A stretch of 64,000 bases of DNA, taken from the NCBI GenBank assembly GCA_022478985.1, contig JAKSZP010014510.1, positions 124,001-188,000 on the forward strand. Direction: 5' to 3'. The position numbers were made by a program, and so were the translations under genes. This stretch comes from Massospora cicadina. Lineage: Eukaryota; Entomophthoromycota; Entomophthoromycetes; Entomophthorales; Entomophthoraceae. How positions within the stretch are numbered: the first letter of the stretch is position 1; every line of letters starts with the position of its first letter. Positions 58,047-64,000 of this stretch are shown here, piece after piece. The notes below the pieces were generated by a model. It ran no database searches. It was not told the DNA's origin and saw only the letters and a list, made by a program, of their open reading frames with translations.

Positions 58047-60273
58047 CACTACCATATGATGAACTGTCTATAGACAGTTAAGTTTCTCAGTTCTCTTTAG
58101 CTTGACAATGGCATGCAGTCTATCCAAAACTGAAAAGCCAATCAATTAATTGACCCTCCCATTTTTTCTAGTTAAACTTCAATGACTTCAGTTGATAATT
58201 TTTTTAAAAGAATGTATCTAAACTTTAATCAGTTGAAAAATTTTGTCAGCATTTTTATCTATGGAATATACTAATATTGTTACTTGATACTGCATTTCAA
58301 TCATGTCTGTACATTTTTGGTCATGATAAAGTCCATAGAATCAAATCTCTTTGTTAAAATTTCTATTTGGTAATAGATATCAGAATCCAAGATATTGATT
58401 TCAAGTCCTTTCATTTTAGCCCAAACTCCCTTAGTTTCAAAATGCCTCTGATTTTTCAAATTGCTAACAAGAAGTTGCAATTTCTGATAGCTTCCTAAGT
58501 ATCGCTGTGTTTCTTATAATATGATGTATTTCCTCAACATTATGCGATGAAGTCAAAGGTACAACATCAACTTTCATATGTTATGATTTTTCAATATTCC
58601 CTATAGCTTTCTGACAATGCAAGTCCATATCATATTTCCACTGAGGGGTTTAGCCAGTTTTCTCCAACGATACCTTGACAATGTAACTTAGTTTGGCATT
58701 GATTTTGGTGATTAATCCTTAAATATTGAATATTTGCTTGTAGAGCTCTTTGTAAGATTAATCACTACCATTAAGAATTTGATAAAAGCTATATTTAAGA
58801 TGAGCAACCAAATTGAAAAATTGATGCTATCTTCTCAAGTGTACAAAACCAAATTAGCAATTGATGTCTGCTGTCTAGCTCCTATGAGATCTATATTATG
58901 AGTGGCTGGCTGTATATAATTAGCAAGATAATCCTCCAGCTGTCCTGCATTGCGAAAGTACCAAGCTAAAGCAGAAGTAGACAGGGTAAGAAGATGCGTG
59001 AAATGCTTTTTTCTTTCATCCTGATTTTTTGTGGTAAAAAGACTGCAGGCTCTTTATATAGTGTCAGTGGGTCACAACTGGAATTTTTGCATCAGCTGTT
59101 CACTCACATCATTTACTCTTTACTGTATTCTCTCCATGGCTTTTATAAATGGTGGCAGGAGTTTCCTTTATACTAATGTACTCAAGTTCGCCTTTATAGG
59201 GTCCTTACACTCACCACCTATACTCACCATTACTCCCTTTACTATATGATCTCACTCTAATGATGTAAACTTTTGTAAAGGTAACTGGCCCAGAATCCCA
59301 CCTGTAGTGAGCACTACTCATTGAAAAAGTTAGCAACAGGTTCATGGGAAAATTTTTAGTTAATAAAATTGCTTCCTGTTTGAGGACAGGAGGTGTTATC
59401 TGAGCTAGAAAGTGTTCAGTTAAGATTAAATCAATTTGAGGCAAGCTTCCAAGGTTACAGAAAATACTTAAATGCTCATAGAGTATAAAAAATAAAGAAA
59501 TTTTGAACCAAATGATTGATACTAAGGACAGCCAAGATGGAATGGGAAATAACCAAAAGCAGGCACAAACCAGGGAGATAGCAGAATCTTCTATAGCACC
59601 ATGGTGGAGGGGGAAGGGGGCCAAGAGGTACAACAACCTCACTGTTAGCTTAGTTTAAAAAAGACACAAGCTAGAAGGCAAGGGTGTGGGAGCATCTACA
59701 GAGTGGGATGTAGAGGGATGCAGAGAAAGGAGTAAATGGATTGGTGCCAATATGAGAAATTTATAAAATTTGGTGAGGTCATGTTCCACTTGGACGCAGG
59801 TCTGAGGAACAGTGAAAATACCTTGATATTACTTGAGGGTAATTTTGGTGCAAAGAGCAAACTTTGACACAGCAATAAACGTTATGAACAGAATATCTCG
59901 CTAACATATATAGGTTGGTGGTTTCTTTCTTGGCTGAAAGAGGGAAGCTGGAGGATTGTACAAGGGGCCAAACTTTTATCCTAATTAATACTGACTTTGC
60001 AACCTATTTGTGGAGGTGAAGACCTTCAGGAGAGGCAATATCATCTTTTACAAGCTTATAGCCACTTGGAAAGGCTCAATCTTGTTTTTGTGGCATATTT
60101 GCAAGGAGAGAATTGGGTATCAGATTCAGTAAAATAAATATTGATTAAAATGGGGTGTGTTGACAGTGGTATAATTGATTCACCCAACTCAGTTACCTCA
60201 CCTAGTAGGGCCCAAGGATTCTGGTTGAATCAAATTTAGGCATCAGCATAAGGTTGGGCGATAGGGGAGAATA
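58047..60273 (-). pseudogene. Element E gag N-terminal part and leader
   Basis: A 143-codon minus-strand frame (59642-59211) is the longest piece, but it has no domain I know. The stretch 59.9-60.27 kb aligns with 62.9-63.16 kb (shared GGCCCA.GATTCTG, GGCATCAGC.TAAG), so this is a repeated leader. The rest is eroded. Confidence 0.45.
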
Positions 60274-60919
60274 TGTATTTATTTGGGTGTGAACACTATC
60301 CCAAGATAGTTCAGGTAAAACTTAAATAATAAAATAAACAAGTTTAATACAAAAACTAGTAATGCTTTTAGAAGAATTTCTTAGGGATACTATATTCATA
60401 GCTATAGGTGACTCATGAAAATTTTTGACTACCTATTAGAAAACATTTTCATTGATTGCTAAATAATAGCTTCAAATATAACATCAAACTGCAGGATGGG
60501 GAGTGCTATTAAAGCGGGGTGATTCCTGATCCACTCTGGGTCAGGTTTTGATTGACACAAGTTCAAACCCAGAACAAGCTAAAAAACTCAGCATGGTATA
60601 TTTGTCCCAAGATTGACCCGCCCTGTTATCAACATCAAACTGCAAGATCAGATAATCTATTTGATCAGATCTCCCATCAAAATTATCAAAGGTTGTTTCA
60701 ATTAAACCCACAATTTTCTTCTGATATTATTGGCAACTAATCTAAATCCCTGTTAAATCATGTTCATTGTTTATTTGCATAGTTAATTTTTTCAATTTTC
60801 ACTTGAAAGCTGTAAACTTTTAAACTAGATCATTAAATTGGCATCTATGCCTAATTAGATCAATTACTAATTTTAATAATATATTGGAACAAACATAATA
60901 TGGTTTAAAACCCATCAAA
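60274..60919 (-). repeat. Element E 5' LTR (with 133-bp insertion)
   Basis: It is the partner of 40571-41099. It is longer because of the insertion at 60498-60630. Confidence 0.65.
60498..60630. mobile_element. 133-bp insertion flanked by 18-bp direct repeats
   Basis: AACATCAAACTGCAGGAT (60480-60497) and AACATCAAACTGCAAGAT (60631-60648) agree at 17 of 18 bases, and the partner LTR lacks the stretch. Inside, AGTTCAAACCC (near 60568) is one base off a Pol III B box. The ends also show a loose inverted repeat (GCGGGGTGATTC near 60515 against GATTGACCCGCC at 60611-60622). It could be a short SINE or a small non-autonomous DNA element. Confidence 0.55.
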
Positions 60920-62340
60920 TTTACTCCTTCATGGCCTAAAGTTACTTCTACTCCAGCCATTTAGCATGTTGTGGGGGTCTTTGAGTTGTTCCTATTAAGT
61001 TTCAACAATGTACTTTCTAGGAGTCTCCCCATCAGAATCCTTAGGATAGCTGTACATCTAGCATTTTAGGCCATCCACTGGATCCTTGTATATACAGATT
61101 AAAAGTCCAGTTTTATTTTAACCAACCATATATTTCTGATGACAAACAATGCTTTATAAAATGATAAGGAATTAGTTTTAAGAATATTGATTAGTTCTAT
61201 GGCTTCATCACAAGATATTTGGGCAGAGCTAAACCTTCAATAATAGAATTACTAACTTGAGGGGTCTCCATACCATTGTAGTAAAAATGACTGGCAGCAT
61301 CAGACGGACCTTAAAATATGCTAAGGGCAGCTTTATAATCCATCTATAGCTAATAAATTTTAAAGGTTAAGAACTGAAGGTATTACCATAGTCTATCAGA
61401 CAAAAATTTAGATGGTGATTCTAAACCTTTTGTAAAATGGTTTAACCTACAAGATGTCTATATCATAAAAAATATAAAGTGTGAGCTACTAAGATGCAAA
61501 TTTTGTGATAAAATAAAAGGGGCACTTAGCGGTGTAAAATTGGTTTTTTAGAAGCAATATGGAAGCTCATCTATTGGAAGAGATAATGTAAAAGATATAG
61601 GTTGATAAAATTTTAAATTATAAATTTATTTTACCATGGTAAATCTACCAGTAATTTTTGCATAATAGTTGAAAGATTGGTTAGCAAACTAAAGTTTGAT
61701 GGTTGATAAATGATAAGCCCTTATGGGCAATGCTCTAATAAAGATAATTATCTCAACTTCTAAATTAGAAGGCCTCTTAGCAACAGAGCTTACCTTAATG
61801 ATTGTTATATCTTTGTTATAGCTCTTAATTAGGTTAATCTGCTTATAATTATAAACTGTATTTTATCTAAATAACTTTGTCACTACACCTGTCTACAAAG
61901 AACCTGATGTTGCTTTGGGTCTATACACATAACTAACCTTTTATATTAAGTGTAGTACTATTGTAGTAGATTCTTAACTAGGTTTTTATATAGAAAATAT
62001 ATACTGATATAAATATATCATATAAAAAAGCGGTGCTAACTTGGTGTGCTAACCTAGAGAAAACAATCTTTGTAGGTTGCATAGAGCTTATATAGTCATA
62101 ATAATTACAAGTGATCTAAATCAAACTTATTTAGAAAATATCCCCTCTAAGTTGAAGTTCTAAAGGACTATAGGTTATGGAAAGGATGTATACACTAGAG
62201 ATCTCTAATTATAAGATAAAATTTATCAGCTTAAAATATGAGGTTAGCAAATTAGTTTAGTTAAATCAGCTAAAATATTCAGGTAGTTACTCTGATATAC
62301 TCTTTTCATGATAAATTAAGGCAGATAATGTTATATTAAT
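60920..62340. other. AT-rich DNA without recognisable genes
   Basis: No frame or motif could be supported. Confidence 0.5.
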
Positions 62341-62344
62341 TCTA

Positions 62345-63163
62345 GTTATCTGAGGTAAGCTGACCAGGGATAGATATCACTGGATAGAAATAAATTAAAC
62401 TTGAAATGGGCAAAAACTATCAAACAAGTAAAACGATGCTGAAACCTAATAAAATTAACCAACCAGTCTGGCAACGGTGGAATGTTAAATGACCATGGTA
62501 AGGGGGTCCAGGGGTACTTCCTCAGCTTCATCGTCATTTAGAAAAGTGAGATCCCAGGCAGAAAGAAAGGGGTGGGGTTATCAGTAGTGTGCAGCTGATT
62601 ATTAACAAAGGAGTGCCAACCAGTTACCATGCTCTGCAAAAAAAGTGGTAAAGTAAACTGTGAGATCATGCTCCACATAAAGATATGTTTTAAGGAAGCT
62701 TGAAAAGCTTGCAATATTTGTGTGGGTTATCTTCAAATTTTGGTTTTTAGATAGTGCCACGACATTAAAAACTGATTTGTGGGAAGATTTATGGAACTTG
62801 AGGAGGTCTTGTTTACCTGCCACAGAAAGGTGATCTAAGACAGCGAGGGGAAAACACCCTCAGCCAGCATTGCATTTGACTCAGTGGCAGGTTTTAGGAG
62901 AGAATGAGTCAGTCATGGCAACCACGTTGGCAGCGAGCTGATGGTCAGAGCAGAACGGCGCTTCATTTTTTTTGTGGGATATAAATTTTATGGGGAAACT
63001 GGTCATCATAATCTGTTTGTGAAACACTCCAAGGTAAAGGAAGAAAGTACAATAAGTTCACCAAATCTAGGAACTTCAGCCAATAAGGCCCAGAGATTCT
63101 GAGTATACTGAATTGGGGCATCAGCTTAAGTTTGGGGCTTGGCTGATGAATGAAATGAGGCGT
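62345..63163. repeat. E-like leader, second copy
   Basis: The right part (about 62930-63150) aligns with 60030-60265 of element E. It may mark another E-family element whose LTR begins near 63163 (TGGGTTTAAATATTGG). Short minus-strand frames (62537-62346 and 62823-62602) carry no known domain. Confidence 0.45.
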
Positions 63164-63299
63164 GGGTTTAAATATTGGTCCAAGCCACTTTCTGATTGGC
63201 TGGTATGGGTGTGGGTCTGATTGAGGATGGACCTGATTGGCTGCAACGGGAACTGTGGCAGAAGCAGGCTTTAGGGGTGAAGAGGTAGGATTCTACCCT

Positions 63300-64000
63300 A
63301 AACTGAAAATGATATGGGGATGGTGGTGGGTTGGGTGCCAGTGGAGAGGAACTTGAATCCAATGGAAACAACTAAGGATGGGCGCTTGCACTTTGAGTAC
63401 CACCTCAAAACAGTTGGTCATATCAACCTGCCACCCTCAACTTGAACTATAATAGAAGGTCATGGCCATAAAAGAAAAATGGAATGTGGGGGAATCAGCT
63501 TGGCAAATTTATTAAATTTGGGTGTATCATGGCTAATGCCTGAGGGTTTAGCAAGCTGTGTGACCCCATTCAGAACACAAACTGAAGGATGTGGGAAGAA
63601 CTGTAAGTGGCCAAACCAACCATCAGCTCCTGATGGAGCGCTACTGAGGGAGGTTGGAGGACAAGCCTGCAAACTGAACCACCATAGTGGTGTTCATAGG
63701 AAGCCAGGTGCAATTAGTTAGTATTAGAATATTTTTATAGATTAATGAAACTTTGCTGCTATTGTGGTGTCAGCCTCATTGAAGCAGTCTAAGTCAAAGT
63801 ACCCATTGAAGGGGTGGAAGTCAATAAACCTGGTGGGTTACATCACCACCTGGCCTAGCTCAATCATAGTTTTATTTTCATATGGGACCAACTTCCCATA
63901 ATTTTCCTAAGGCTAATACATGCTGCTCTGGGGGAGCACCAGATGGCTATGAGGCACCGCCAGGGTTCAAGAAAGGTGGATGCTGAGATCCTTGGGAGGG
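63300..64000. repeat. Dispersed repeat G, copy 2 (cut by window end)
   Basis: It is the partner of 5050-5780. Lying directly next to an E-like leader, it may be the LTR of that family. Confidence 0.55.

Larger units (their letters stand above)
40571..60919 (-). mobile_element. Ty3-like LTR retrotransposon E, interrupted by LINE-2 and C2
   Basis: The LTRs are about 40571-41099 (3', left) and 60274-60919 (5', right). They share the TGG.T..ATGCC.ATTA, AACATAAT.TGGTT and ACTAGTAATG blocks. On the minus strand the order is leader (60.2-59.3 kb), gag (59.2-58.05 and 51.47-50.6 kb, split by C2), RT (49.6-48.5 kb), and integrase (42.6-41.46 kb, beyond LINE-2). Without the nested copies it would be about 8.5 kb. 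Purines GAGGAA precede TGTGTTAG at the left LTR. Confidence 0.72.

Noticed and set aside
59211..59642. A host gene coding for a 143-residue membrane-like protein (minus strand)
   Set aside because: It lies between gag and the 5' LTR of element E in a repeated leader, with no support beyond being open.
1..64000. CRISPR array, prophage, operon or bacterial-type genes
   Set aside because: No regular spacer-repeat pattern and no prokaryotic gene. All coding signals belong to eukaryotic retroelements.

Overview
The window is eukaryotic DNA made almost wholly of transposable elements. I found no host gene, no true tRNA or rRNA gene and no CRISPR. The sequence is AT-rich and most reading frames are broken by stops and frameshifts. 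The chromodomain Ty3 elements have integrase and chromodomain sequences most like fungal Tf2/chromovirus types, so a repeat-bloated fungal genome is my best guess. That is an inference: no host gene is present to test it.

Layout, left to right. (1) 1-1592: the 3' half of a chromovirus pol with integrase and chromodomain, then a small two-TM ORF (1719-2093). (2) 2.1-7.4 kb: decayed DNA with a gag-like remnant on the minus strand and one copy of a dispersed repeat (G). (3) About 7437-20731: minus-strand Ty3-like element F. Its left LTR is split by a full-length APE-type LINE (LINE-1, 8246-13458). (4) 20845-32643: chromovirus B. Its 5' LTR is split by a second Ty3-like element, C1 (21258-27663), whose own 5' LTR carries a tRNA-headed SINE (21621-21956). 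(5) 32644-39800: chromovirus A, inserted at the end of B's 3' LTR and itself interrupted by a 1154-bp LTR-like insertion (36788-37941). It is followed by a second B-type leader (39.8-40.45 kb), so B-type units seem to lie in tandem. (6) About 40571-60919: minus-strand Ty3-like element E. It carries a second full-length LINE (LINE-2, 43176-48449) and a minus-strand element C2 (51480-58041) that landed in its gag. (7) 60.9-64 kb: decayed DNA, an E-like leader and the second copy of repeat G.

Insertion order can be read from interrupted LTRs and target-site duplications. F predates LINE-1, B predates C1, C1 predates the SINE, A predates the 1154-bp insert, and E predates both LINE-2 and C2.

How the parts may work together: the last ~46 bp of the SINE match the 3' end of LINE-1, the classical sign that a SINE borrows the reverse transcriptase of its partner LINE. 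LINE-2 is the best preserved element but still has frameshifts, so no element here looks able to move by itself.
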